A DNA stretch of 64,000 nt from Bryobacterales bacterium (GTDB taxonomy: Bacteria; Acidobacteriota; Terriglobia; Bryobacterales; Bryobacteraceae). Shown here piece after piece: positions 35,148 through 43,307 of this stretch. The stretch covers positions 248,001 to 312,000 of the forward strand of contig JADKID010000041.1 in NCBI GenBank assembly GCA_016721425.1. Reading direction: 5' to 3'. A program made the translations under genes and the position numbers. Below the pieces are notes generated by a model. It did not search any database and had not been told where the DNA came from. It saw only the letters and a list, made by a program, of their open reading frames with translations. Within the stretch, counting starts at the first letter, position 1; the number at the start of each line of letters is the position of its first letter.

Positions 35148-36163
35148 GCAGACACCGGCCAGGGAATTGGAAGCGCCAGGGCGTAGCCGGCGCGATAGAC
35201 AGGGTGGGGGCAGCCCGCAGGCGCCACGTTGCGCACGGACCCGCGCAGCGGGCTCGATGCCACCAGAACAGAGCCTTCCGCCACCATGCGGGATGTCAAT
35301 TTCTCCGCGCCGGCGCCGTCGGGTGAAGAAACCCGGCCGGAGCGCTGCGTGAGCACATAATCGCCGGACGCCCACTCGATGGCATCGGTGGCGTCGGGGC
35401 TGAACAAAGACAGAACCCACCAGGCACGGCTCCCCACGGCAGGTTGTTCCTCGCCGAAGAGCAGTTCCGGCAGCGTGCCCGGCTGAAAATCGGGCGTCCG
35501 CGCGCGGCCAAAGCCCTTGCTGCGCATACCGCCCAGCCCGCTATCGGCCAGCAACCGGAACGCGGTCTGCAGGCGGGGCCCCCACACGGCGTAGGTCATG
35601 GAATTGGAAAACTGTGCCGCGCACCACAGCCCGGAGGCGGGCGCGAACTGCACGCAGGTGGTGAGGTGAGCCGCGACGGCGCCACCGGTGACGCGGTCCA
35701 CCGCGGCGCTGGAACGGCGTACCACGCGGAACGGCCCGGTGGCCGAGCGGCTGTTGACGGGGATCAGGCAACCGGAGTGGCCATCCACGGTCCAGCGCTC
35801 TTCCGACGGCCGCTCCCCGCGCACCAGCGCGGAGATCAGCGACGTGGGCAGCAGCGTGGCGCCCTTCCAGCGGACCTTGCCGCTGGCCGAGGACGGCGGC
35901 CACAGCCCGGAGGGCGGCGGCGCGTAGAGATGCCCGCGCTGCCAGGGGAAGCACGAACTGAAGCGCACGGCCGGCTCGCCATACTCACGAGCCGTGGCGT
36001 TCACCCACTCCTCCAGCAGTCCCAACTGGCCAAAAGCCAGCGTCACGGCGGAATAGAGGGCGTCGCTATGCAGAATGGCCGCAGCCTGATCGCGCGCCCC
36101 GTTGTCGGGGCCGATGCGCCAGGGCGTGGTAGGCCGCAGCCGGATGAGCAGCGCAGGATTCAT
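35144..36163 (-). CDS. csm4: Csm4, type III-A CRISPR RAMP protein
   Basis: 339 residues. N-terminus LLIRLRPTTPWRIGPDNGAR then HSDALYSAVTLAF, the Csm4 pattern in which the crRNA 5' handle is held next to Cas10. Further on GLGGMRSKGFGRA, the RAMP Gly-rich loop. Starts 14 bp after csm3 ends and overlaps csm5 by ATGA. Complete in length. Confidence 0.9.
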   Translation of the reverse strand: MNPALLIRLRPTTPWRIGPDNGARDQAAAILHSDALYSAVTLAFGQLGLLEEWVNATAREYGEPAVRFSSCFPWQRGHLYAPPPSGLWPPSSASGKVRWKGATLLPTSLISALVRGERPSEERWTVDGHSGCLIPVNSRSATGPFRVVRRSSAAVDRVTGGAVAAHLTTCVQFAPASGLWCAAQFSNSMTYAVWGPRLQTAFRLLADSGLGGMRSKGFGRARTPDFQPGTLPELLFGEEQPAVGSRAWWVLSLFSPDATDAIEWASGDYVLTQRSGRVSSPDGAGAEKLTSRMVAEGSVLVASSPLRGSVRNVAPAGCPHPVYRAGYALALPIPWPVSA

Positions 36164-36177
36164 GTCAGATCAACCGA

Positions 36178-37011
36178 TCAGGCCAGCTTGGCGGCGAACT
36201 CTCCGGAGCGCACACCGGCGTGCAGCGCCGCGCTGTCTTCCGCCTCCAGCAGAGCCTGTTCGGGCTCGCCGGCGGCATAAAAAGCCTTGTTGCGCCAGCT
36301 CAGCTTCCACCCGCTAAAGCGGATGCGGCCGCTGCCGCGCGAGCCGCCGCCGCCCAGCGCATCGTCCTCCAGCAGGCGAATGCCCTGTACCAGCGTGGCC
36401 ACCAGTTCCCGATCTTCGGCGCAAAGGATGTCCAGCACCAGCCGCACCTTGAACTTGGCCCCGGCCGGGACGCGCTCCAGCGTGCGCGCATTCGATTGCG
36501 CCGTCACGCGATCGATGGCGTTTTCGCTCTTCACTTCGGTGAGCTCGTCGTCGAGATTCTCACGCATCTGCGCGGTGATGGAATCCAGATCCAGCGGCGC
36601 ATCGTAGGCCGTCAGGCGCGCCGGGGTGGCCGTTTTCGGCTCCATGGCATCGCCCGAGACGCGCTCCACGCGGCCCGGATTGCGGCCGAACAGCAGGCAG
36701 ATCTCGTCGCCCGCTTCATCGCTCTGGTGGATCCGGACTTCCTGCCCGCGGCGGCGCGAGAGGTAAACCAAGTCAGACGGCGACACCAGCCCGGCGGATT
36801 GCTCCAGCAGGCTCCGCATCTTGCCGCGCAGCGAACTGCCCGGCACGTACGGCCGCCCAAAGGCGTCCTTCACCACCGGGTTGTCGGCGCCGCCCAGATC
36901 CAGCGAGCCCTTGCCGGCGCCAATGTGCAGGCCGGTCTCGCAGATCATCTCGCCATCCAGCATCAGCTTGCCGATCAGGCCCAGCTTCGTATCGGAGGAA
37001 TGGGAACTCAT
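36178..37011 (-). CDS. csm3: Csm3, backbone RNase of the type III-A complex
   Basis: 277 residues. Csm3 lines the crRNA and cuts target RNA every six nucleotides. Signature GADNPVVKDAFGRPYVPGSS followed by LRGKMRSLLE; Asp43 in GADNP matches the catalytic Asp (D33 in characterised Csm3), so target cleavage should be possible. Later GAKFKVRLVLDI and LGGGGSRGSGRIRF (Gly-rich loop). 21 bp separate it from csm2. Confidence 0.92.
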   Translation of the reverse strand: MSSHSSDTKLGLIGKLMLDGEMICETGLHIGAGKGSLDLGGADNPVVKDAFGRPYVPGSSLRGKMRSLLEQSAGLVSPSDLVYLSRRRGQEVRIHQSDEAGDEICLLFGRNPGRVERVSGDAMEPKTATPARLTAYDAPLDLDSITAQMRENLDDELTEVKSENAIDRVTAQSNARTLERVPAGAKFKVRLVLDILCAEDRELVATLVQGIRLLEDDALGGGGSRGSGRIRFSGWKLSWRNKAFYAAGEPEQALLEAEDSAALHAGVRSGEFAAKLA

Positions 37012-37032
37012 GACAGTCTCCGGTTCAATTCT

Positions 37033-37863
37033 CTACTCGTTGTAGGCCACGATGGCTTCAAACAGATCGCGGAAGCGCTCGTAACCCTTGGCGTCGTTCT
37101 TGCGCGTCACCTGCAGGAGCAGACGCTCCAGCGGATCCAGGCTCCGCAACTGGTGGCGCGCGATGGTGTAGGCCAGCCGCGCGCGCAGCATCACAAACTG
37201 GTGCTGGCGCTCGCCCTCGGCCGCCCGGTAAGCCCGGCGGACCGCGCTGAAAAAGCGGCGCAACTGGCTGCGCGTGCCGGAGTCCATATCCCGCAGTCGC
37301 GCCACCACGGCGTGCGCCTGGTTATCCAGATACAGGCTGTCGGAGACGAGCTTCTCCAGATCGATCTCGGCGGAAAGCTCCGGGCCGCGGCCACGGTCGC
37401 CGCCACGATCTCCACCGCGCTCGGGGCCGCGCGGGCCACGGCGATCACCGCCACGGTCTGGTCCGCGATCCGGGCCACGGTCTGGCCTGGGGCCGCGCTC
37501 GGGTCCGCGATCCGGGCCGCGTTCCGGCTTGGCGCCGGCAGCCGCCCCCGCTGGGGGAGCCTGCCGCTCGCGCCGGTCCGGCCGGGGTCCGCGGTCATTC
37601 GGCTTGGCCGTGCGCTGCTCCGCCCGCTGTTCCTGTGGCTTGGCCGCGGGCTTTGCTTCCCCTGCCGGCTTTTCCGTTTCTGCCGGAGCCGCGGCCGGAG
37701 CCGCCTCCGCCGCCGCTTCCGGCGGGGCCGCTACTGGCGCTTCCACGGCTGGTGCTTCCACGACGGGCGGCGCCACGATTGGCGCCTCCACGGCTGGCGG
37801 AGCCACGGCTGGTGACTCCTGGCCCGGTGTCTCTTGCGGTTCGAGTTCGCTCATGTTACTCAA
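37033..37863 (-). CDS. csm2: Csm2 with a long low-complexity N-terminal extension
   Basis: 276 residues, about twice the usual Csm2. The last ~110 residues (167-276) are the Csm2 helical bundle: TRSQLRRFFSAVRRAYR, MLRARLAYTIAR, ending FRDLFEAIVAY. Residues 17-60 are P/A/V/E repeats (VAPPAVEAP); 90-160 are basic RGP/DRGG repeats (ERGPDRGP, DRGPDRGGD, ERGGDRGGD). No start codon is found at the core's own beginning, so the extension must be translated. It overlaps cas10 by 8 bp. The extension resembles disordered RGG tails of RNA-binding proteins; this likeness is inference. Confidence 0.85.
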   Translation of the reverse strand: MSNMSELEPQETPGQESPAVAPPAVEAPIVAPPVVEAPAVEAPVAAPPEAAAEAAPAAAPAETEKPAGEAKPAAKPQEQRAEQRTAKPNDRGPRPDRRERQAPPAGAAAGAKPERGPDRGPERGPRPDRGPDRGPDRGGDRRGPRGPERGGDRGGDRGRGPELSAEIDLEKLVSDSLYLDNQAHAVVARLRDMDSGTRSQLRRFFSAVRRAYRAAEGERQHQFVMLRARLAYTIARHQLRSLDPLERLLLQVTRKNDAKGYERFRDLFEAIVAYNE

Positions 37864-39277
37864 CCTCTTCCATATATCGCGCCCACTCCAGCGCCACGCG
37901 CCCTGAGGGCTTCAGCTTCAATTGCGCCTGGCCGCGCGTCAGAAATGCAGCCAATACCGTGCTGCGCGCCTTCTGGAACTCGCGGTTCCGTTCCGGTCCG
38001 TCCAGCACGCGATTCAACCGGCGATGTAGCCGCCACGGCCGCTGCTGTGTCTCTTGCGCCCGCCGCGAGCTCTTGGCCGGCAAAATCCGGTCCGTCTCGC
38101 GGTAGAACGAGCCCAACTCACCCAGGAACTGCGGGGAACACCCGAAGTCGTGCACCAGTTTCAACATGGTGCCCTTCAACTCGGCCGCCTCCGCCAACGC
38201 TTTCCAGTCCAGCACCCGGCCCATCAGCGCAAACGAATCCCGTCCGGCGCTCTTGGCGATCTCCAACTGCTGGCCCGCTTCCACATAGACACTGGCTGCG
38301 TCCGCATCCGCGCTGGACGCCAGCGCCAGAGCCATCGAGAGAGACTTGCCCTCGGCGCCCGGGAACTCCCTCAGGAAATCTTCCGTCGAATGCTGGAACA
38401 CCCGCTCAATCTCCCGTGCGAACGGGATCAGCGCGTCCCAACTTCCGATCACCGCAAACTCGTCGCCGCCCGTGTAGAGTACGCTGACCTTGCGCTGAAA
38501 CTCCGGTTGCGAGCAGCGCACTTGCACCTCGCCGGCGAAAAACTGCTTGAAGTAAACCGAGAGCTGGATATGCTCTTCCACCGTCGCCGCCTTGCGCAGG
38601 CGGGCGGAGAAGAGATCGACGTCGCCGCGCAGGATGCCCCAGGTGCGCTTGCCGTGGGCGCGGCGGGCCAGGTCAAACTGCGAAGCCTGCGGGCGGCCAT
38701 CCCGGCCGGGCGCGCAGTGCGTGGCGATCCAGTGTGCCTCTCCCTCGGCGGCGAGCATGCCGCGGGCTGTGGTGTCCCACACGGCGGCCGCGCTGGCCGG
38801 CAGCCCCTGGTACAGTGCACGGAAGAAATCGTCGAAATCGGCGTCAGCCTGGAAGGGCTCGAAGAGGCCGCCCGGCTCCAGCGCGTCAGTGCCGCGCCAC
38901 CGCGCCATCTGCTCGTCCAGCCTTTTGCGGACATCGCTCCACGCGCCGAGATTCTCGGTCGCCGCCCACGCCAGACGCAGCCGCGCACCGGTAAATTCAG
39001 AGAGCCGCCGCGTGGCGTCGATCAGGTACTGGTGCGCTTCGGGGAGGTTTTCGGCCGGCAGCACCACCAGAAACTGGCCGCCGCCGCTGGAGCCGAGCAA
39101 CTCCGGCGCCAGTCCCAGACGCCCCAGCAGTGCCCGCGGAATGGCTTCACACAACAACGAGATGTAGAGGCAACGCCCACTGAGCGCCTCGAGCCCGCCA
39201 CGGGCATCTCGCCCGCCGCGCGCATCGCGGATGAACTGCTCAATTCCAAGGAGCTTGCCTTGAAGAAAAATCTGCAC
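37856..39277 (-). CDS. cas10: Cas10 (Csm1) without HD domain
   Basis: 473 residues, where Csm1 usually has ~750. GTG 39277 has GAGG upstream; an in-frame stop lies ~20 bp before it. Starts at the first palm domain (MQIFLQGKLLGIEQFI, GGGQFLVVLP). Second palm: RGDVDLF (metal-binding Asp pair) and YTGGDEFAVIG (G270-F274), where Cas10 usually has GGDD. No N-terminal HD nuclease motif and no CxxC zinc-ribbon pairs. Cas10 palm domains make cyclic oligoadenylates in many type III systems; here activity is uncertain. First gene of the operon. Confidence 0.88.
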   Translation of the reverse strand: MQIFLQGKLLGIEQFIRDARGGRDARGGLEALSGRCLYISLLCEAIPRALLGRLGLAPELLGSSGGGQFLVVLPAENLPEAHQYLIDATRRLSEFTGARLRLAWAATENLGAWSDVRKRLDEQMARWRGTDALEPGGLFEPFQADADFDDFFRALYQGLPASAAAVWDTTARGMLAAEGEAHWIATHCAPGRDGRPQASQFDLARRAHGKRTWGILRGDVDLFSARLRKAATVEEHIQLSVYFKQFFAGEVQVRCSQPEFQRKVSVLYTGGDEFAVIGSWDALIPFAREIERVFQHSTEDFLREFPGAEGKSLSMALALASSADADAASVYVEAGQQLEIAKSAGRDSFALMGRVLDWKALAEAAELKGTMLKLVHDFGCSPQFLGELGSFYRETDRILPAKSSRRAQETQQRPWRLHRRLNRVLDGPERNREFQKARSTVLAAFLTRGQAQLKLKPSGRVALEWARYMEEVE

Positions 39278-39549
39278 GGAGACCGCCTCAGGCCTAAGTC
39301 AAACTTCGAATCTAACACAGCAACGGGCCTCTGGTCGCTAGCCGCGGCAACTTCGGATGCGATTGTGGGCTGTCCCGGGCGTGGAGGGGTCTGGACCCGG
39401 TCAGGCACAAACCGCACGACCGGAACCTGCAGCCGGACCAAGTGATAGTCGCTTGGCCGGATTCGGGCACCTCCGACCTTCCAGCCCGCAAGAGCCCGTT
39501 GCCCCCCGCGGTGGGCTCGTCGTGCCTGCCAATGTTACAATATTGAGGT

Positions 39550-40644
39550 TTGCCTCTGAAATCCGATCCTCGCCGCGAGCGGCGCGATAGCCTGATCCGC
39601 TTGCTCCAGCAGAACAAAGCCCAAGCTATCGCCATCACCCATCTGCCCAACGTTCGCTACCTCTGCGGGTTCACGGGCAGCAACGCGCTTCTTCTGATCA
39701 GCGCCCGGGAATCGATCCTCTTCACCGACCCCCGCTACGATATCCAGGCAGCCACTGAATCCGACGTGCCCGTGCGTGTCGTGCGCGGCGTCCTGTGGAA
39801 TGACGCCGCCAAAGAGATCCGCCGCCGTAGGATCTTCCGCTTGGCGCTGGAGTCTGACAAGGTCTCTCATGCCGATTGGGACGCCATTGGTTCGCACATC
39901 GGCGCGCGCGCCGAGTTGCTGCCCGTCCAGGGCCTGGTGGAGGCTCTGCGGGCCGTTAAGTCCTCCGACGAGATCGAGAAGATCCGCCGCTCGGTGTTGC
40001 TCAACTCGCAGGCTCTTGCGCTCACTCTGCCCCTGTTGAAACCCGGCATGACGGAGCTCGAAGTGGCGGCCGAACTCGATTACCGTATGCGCCGTCTCGG
40101 CGCCGAAGGCACAGCGTTTGAAACCATCGTCGCCTGCGGCCGCCGCTCGGCCCTACCGCACGCCCGCCCCACCTCCGAACTGCTGAAAAACAATCGGCTA
40201 CTATTGATTGACATGGGCGCCAGCCTGGAGGGCTACGCTAGCGACATGACGCGCGTATTTCATTTGGGGAAACCAGGACGCAAGGTGCGCGCTCTTTACG
40301 ATATGGTGCTGGAAGCACAACTCGCTGCCATCGCCGCCGTGCGGCCGGGCGCTACCTGCGCTAGTGTCGATCTGGCTGCCCGCGAGACGCTCCATCGTCA
40401 TCGGCATGCTCAGTTCTTTACCCATTCCACCGGCCACGGTCTCGGTCTTGAGATTCATGAAGGCCCGCGTCTCGGCGCGAAAGTGGAGTCGGTTCTATTG
40501 CCCGGCATGGTCGTCACCATTGAGCCGGGCGTCTACCTCGAGGGGTTCGGAGGGATTCGCATCGAGGACACCGTCCTGGTGACGGAAACCGGCGTGGAAG
40601 TTCTCACGCCGTCCACAAAGGAATTCCTGGAAATCGCATCATGA
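39550..40644 (+). CDS. M24-family aminopeptidase P / Xaa-Pro dipeptidase
   Basis: 364 residues. Creatinase-type N-terminal domain (~1-130) and pita-bread metallopeptidase domain. Metal ligands: Asp in LLIDMGASLEG and ASDMTRVF, His in HSTGHGLGLEIHEGP, Glu in TIEPGVYLEG and RIEDTVLV. It cleaves Xaa-Pro bonds. Starts with TTG 39550 right after a weak GAGG. Its stop overlaps the accB start (ATGA). Divergent from cas10 across 272 bp, in which I see nothing else. Confidence 0.9.
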   Translation: MPLKSDPRRERRDSLIRLLQQNKAQAIAITHLPNVRYLCGFTGSNALLLISARESILFTDPRYDIQAATESDVPVRVVRGVLWNDAAKEIRRRRIFRLALESDKVSHADWDAIGSHIGARAELLPVQGLVEALRAVKSSDEIEKIRRSVLLNSQALALTLPLLKPGMTELEVAAELDYRMRRLGAEGTAFETIVACGRRSALPHARPTSELLKNNRLLLIDMGASLEGYASDMTRVFHLGKPGRKVRALYDMVLEAQLAAIAAVRPGATCASVDLAARETLHRHRHAQFFTHSTGHGLGLEIHEGPRLGAKVESVLLPGMVVTIEPGVYLEGFGGIRIEDTVLVTETGVEVLTPSTKEFLEIAS

Positions 40645-41132
40645 CCATTGAAGAGATTCGCGAAATGATTCAGATGGTGACCTCCACCGGTGTGGCGGAG
40701 CTGGAAGTGCAGCGCGGCGACAACCGCGTCTGGATCAAACGCACCGCCGGCGTGGTCACTCAAGAGATCCATATGCCGCAGCAGGCAGTGTCCCAGGCGC
40801 CGATGCCGGTCCAGCAGCCGCTGCCGCAGGTGATGGTGGCCGCCCCCGCCGCGACGCCCGCCCCGGGTGAGCCGGATCTCACTGATCCCAGCCTGGAGGC
40901 GGTGAAGTCGCCCATCGTCGGCACCTTCTACGAGTCGCCCTCGCCCGGTTCGGACGCCTTCGTGCGCGTTGGCGATTCCATCAAGCCCGGCAAGGTACTC
41001 TGCATCATCGAATCGATGAAGCTGATGAACGAAATCGAGGCCGAGATTTCGGGCACCATCGTCAAGCGGCTGGTTCAGAACGGCGCGCCGGTCGAGTATG
41101 GCGAGGTCATGTTCCTCGTCAAGCCCAACTAG
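40641..41132 (+). CDS. accB: biotin carboxyl carrier protein of acetyl-CoA carboxylase
   Basis: 163 residues. C-terminal biotinyl domain with IIESMKLMNEIEAE, the Lys of ESMKLMNE being biotinylated. Pro/Ala linker (~50-85) as usual. Works with accC to carboxylate acetyl-CoA, the first step of fatty acid synthesis. Coupled to the upstream peptidase by ATGA and followed by accC after 10 bp. Confidence 0.95.
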   Translation: MTIEEIREMIQMVTSTGVAELEVQRGDNRVWIKRTAGVVTQEIHMPQQAVSQAPMPVQQPLPQVMVAAPAATPAPGEPDLTDPSLEAVKSPIVGTFYESPSPGSDAFVRVGDSIKPGKVLCIIESMKLMNEIEAEISGTIVKRLVQNGAPVEYGEVMFLVKPN

Positions 41133-41142
41133 AGCAGCTCCG

Positions 41143-42504
41143 ATGATTCAGAAAGTACTCATTGCCAATCGTGGCGAAATTGCACTGCGCGTCATCTGCG
41201 CGTGCAAGGATCTCGGCATTAAAACCGTGGCCGTCTACTCCGAGGCGGATCGCTACTCGCTCCACGTCCGCTTCGCCGACGAAGCGGTCTGCATCGGGCC
41301 GGCCAAGAGCGCCCTCAGCTACCTGAATATCCCGTCGGTGATCAGCGCCGCTGAGATCACCAATGTCGACGCCATCCACCCCGGCTACGGCTTTCTGAGC
41401 GAGAACTCCGATTTTGCCGAAGTCTGCCGCGCCTCCGGCCTCAAGTTCATCGGGCCCGAGCCCGAAGTCACGCGCATGATGGGCCTGAAGCAGATTGCGC
41501 GCGAAAAGATGCGCGAGCATGGTGTGCCCATCCTGCCGGGTTCGGACGGGCTGCTCGCCAATGCCGACGAGGGCTTGGCCGTGGCGGCGCGCATCGGCTA
41601 CCCCATCATCATCAAGGCTGCCGCCGGCGGTGGCGGGCGCGGCATGCGCATCGTGCGCTCCGCCGAAGAGCTGCCGGGCGCCTATACCGCGGCGCGTCAG
41701 GAGGCCGAGGCCTCTTTCACCTGCTCCGACGTCTACTGCGAAAAGTTCATCGAGAAGCCGCGCCACATCGAGTTTCAGGTTCTGGCCGACGAGCACGGCA
41801 ACGTGGAAGTGCTAGGCGAGCGCGAGTGCTCCATCCAGCGCCGCCACCAGAAACTGGTGGAGGAGGCGCCCTCCGCCGCGGTCTCCCCGGAACTCCGCGC
41901 CAGCACCGCCAAGGCGCTCAAGGCGGCCCTCAAGGCCGTAGGCTACACCAACGCGGGCACCGTCGAATTTCTGATGGGCGACGATGGCACTCTAGCCTTC
42001 ATCGAGGTAAACGCGCGCATCCAGGTGGAGCACTGCGTCACCGAGATGATTACAGGCATTGATCTGGTGAAGGCACAACTGCGCATCGCGCGCGGCGAGA
42101 CCCTGCCGGAGATTCTCGGCGGTCCTGTGGAGATCCGCGGCCACGCCCTGGAATGCCGCATCAACGCCGAAAACCCGGTTACGTTTGCGCCCTCACCCGG
42201 CCGCATCAAGGCATTGAATCTGCCCGGCGGCATCGGTGTGCGCGTGGATACGGCCGCCTACACCGATGGCGTCATCCCGCCCTACTACGATTCACTCCTC
42301 GCCAAGCTCATCACCCATGGCCGGGATCGCGCCGAGGCCATCGCCCGCATGCAGCGCGCGCTGGATATGTTTGTGGTGGAGGGCATCCAGACATCGATTC
42401 CCCTGCACCAGAAGATCATGGCGGATGAGGAATTCCGCGCGGCCGAGATCGATACGCACTTCATCACGCGCTTCCTGGAGCGGCAGAAGGCCAAACAGGA
42501 GTAG
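41143..42504 (+). CDS. accC: acetyl-CoA carboxylase, biotin carboxylase subunit
   Basis: 453 residues, full length. ATG 41143 gives MIQKVLIANRGEIALRVI. ATP-grasp features: IIKAAAGGGGRGMRIV, EKFIEKPRHIEFQV, and FIEVNARIQVEHCVTEMITG with the catalytic Arg and Glu residues. Carboxylates biotin on AccB using bicarbonate and ATP. Six bp after its stop begins the duplicated DUF4126 3' end. Confidence 0.96.
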   Translation: MIQKVLIANRGEIALRVICACKDLGIKTVAVYSEADRYSLHVRFADEAVCIGPAKSALSYLNIPSVISAAEITNVDAIHPGYGFLSENSDFAEVCRASGLKFIGPEPEVTRMMGLKQIAREKMREHGVPILPGSDGLLANADEGLAVAARIGYPIIIKAAAGGGGRGMRIVRSAEELPGAYTAARQEAEASFTCSDVYCEKFIEKPRHIEFQVLADEHGNVEVLGERECSIQRRHQKLVEEAPSAAVSPELRASTAKALKAALKAVGYTNAGTVEFLMGDDGTLAFIEVNARIQVEHCVTEMITGIDLVKAQLRIARGETLPEILGGPVEIRGHALECRINAENPVTFAPSPGRIKALNLPGGIGVRVDTAAYTDGVIPPYYDSLLAKLITHGRDRAEAIARMQRALDMFVVEGIQTSIPLHQKIMADEEFRAAEIDTHFITRFLERQKAKQE

Positions 42505-42510
42505 CTAAGG

Positions 42511-42621
42511 CTGCCCGAACCAGCGTTGCAGCCGCTGCCAGCCGTTCCTCAGCAGCCGCCAGATGCGGCTGGCGAGCCACGCGAAGCGCACAGGAACACG
42601 ATCACAAACGCCATCGCCACC
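42511..42621. repeat. direct repeat copy 1: duplicated 3' end of the DUF4126 gene
   Basis: 111 bp nearly identical to 43314-43425. One substitution (TTCCTC against TTTCTC) and one single-base indel (GCGAAGCG against GCGAAGACG). Read on the minus strand it encodes the end of the DUF4126 protein with its stop. It lies between accC and the toxin-antitoxin genes. Confidence 0.92.
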
Positions 42622-42900
42622 CTCGAAACTCTTCGCTCAAACCGCCAGCAACTCGAAGCTCTGGGAGTTCAGCACGCCGCCATCTTCGGATCCGTCGCCC
42701 GCGGGCAATCCACTCCGGATAGCGATGTTGACGTTTTGCTCGATCTCGATCCCGCCCACCCCATCGGCGTCTTTCAATACGCCCGCCTGAAACTCTTCCT
42801 CGCCGCTCTGCTCCCTGCTCCCGCCGACATTGTCCACCGCAAAACCCTCAAACCGTTGCTTCGCGACAATATCCTCCGCGATGCCATCTATGCCTTCTAA
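42526..42900 (+). CDS. mntA: MntA-type nucleotidyltransferase antitoxin
   Basis: 124 residues in frame from a TTG at 42526. Nucleotidyltransferase core GVQHAAIFGSVARGQSTPDS, then DVDVLLDLD: the GSxAR and DxD residues of minimal nucleotidyltransferases. MntA adds AMP to a tyrosine of HepT and so silences it. The first ~30 codons derive from the duplicated DUF4126 end, and the native start codon seems lost at the repeat boundary (near codon IATLETL). Overlaps hepT by 11 bp. Confidence 0.8.
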   Translation: MQPLPAVPQQPPDAAGEPREAHRNTITNAIATLETLRSNRQQLEALGVQHAAIFGSVARGQSTPDSDVDVLLDLDPAHPIGVFQYARLKLFLAALLPAPADIVHRKTLKPLLRDNILRDAIYAF

Positions 42901-43231
42901 GAACCCGAGCCAGCGGCTTAGGGATATCATCGAGAACATCGACGCCATCCAGGATTTCGTGCATCACTTGGACCTCGAGCAGTTCACCCGCGACCGCAAG
43001 ACCATCTATGCCGTCACCCGCGCGCTCGAAATCATCGCTGAAGCATCCCGCCGCCTGCCGCCAGAACTGAAGGACGGTCACCCCGAAATCGATTGGCCCG
43101 CCGTCGCCGCCGGCAACATCTACCGCCACAAATAAGAGGTCGTTGACGAGCAGCAACTCTGGCTCACCGCCCGCAACGACCTCGACCTCCTCCGCCACAT
43201 GGCCGCGTTTGAACTCGATGCCCTCTCCTGA
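42890..43231 (+). pseudogene. hepT: HepT-type (HEPN, DUF86) toxin with a premature stop at the HxY tyrosine
   Basis: From ATG 42890 the protein reads NPSQRLRDIIENIDAIQDFV through IYAVTRALEIIAEASRRLP to AGNIYRHK, then TAA at 43133-43135. In frame after the stop the usual family tail continues: EVVDEQQLWLTARNDLDLL to a stop at 43229-43231. The position of the stop is that of Tyr in the H-x-Y motif, the residue that MntA adenylylates in the characterised Shewanella pair. The toxin lacks its last ~32 residues and its key tyrosine, so it is probably dead. Confidence 0.82.
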
Positions 43232-43307
43232 CCGCCGATCACCACAAAGCCGCGTCTTTCCGGGCCACGACCGTTAGCGAGTGGGCTGCCAAACTGCCCA
43301 AGGCGCT

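Noticed and set aside
36220..37815. 531-codon open frame on the plus strand opposite csm2 and csm3
   Set aside because: It is the antisense shadow of GC-rich, low-complexity csm2 and of csm3, which have clear family motifs; its composition (R, A, Q, H rich) is typical of antisense reading.
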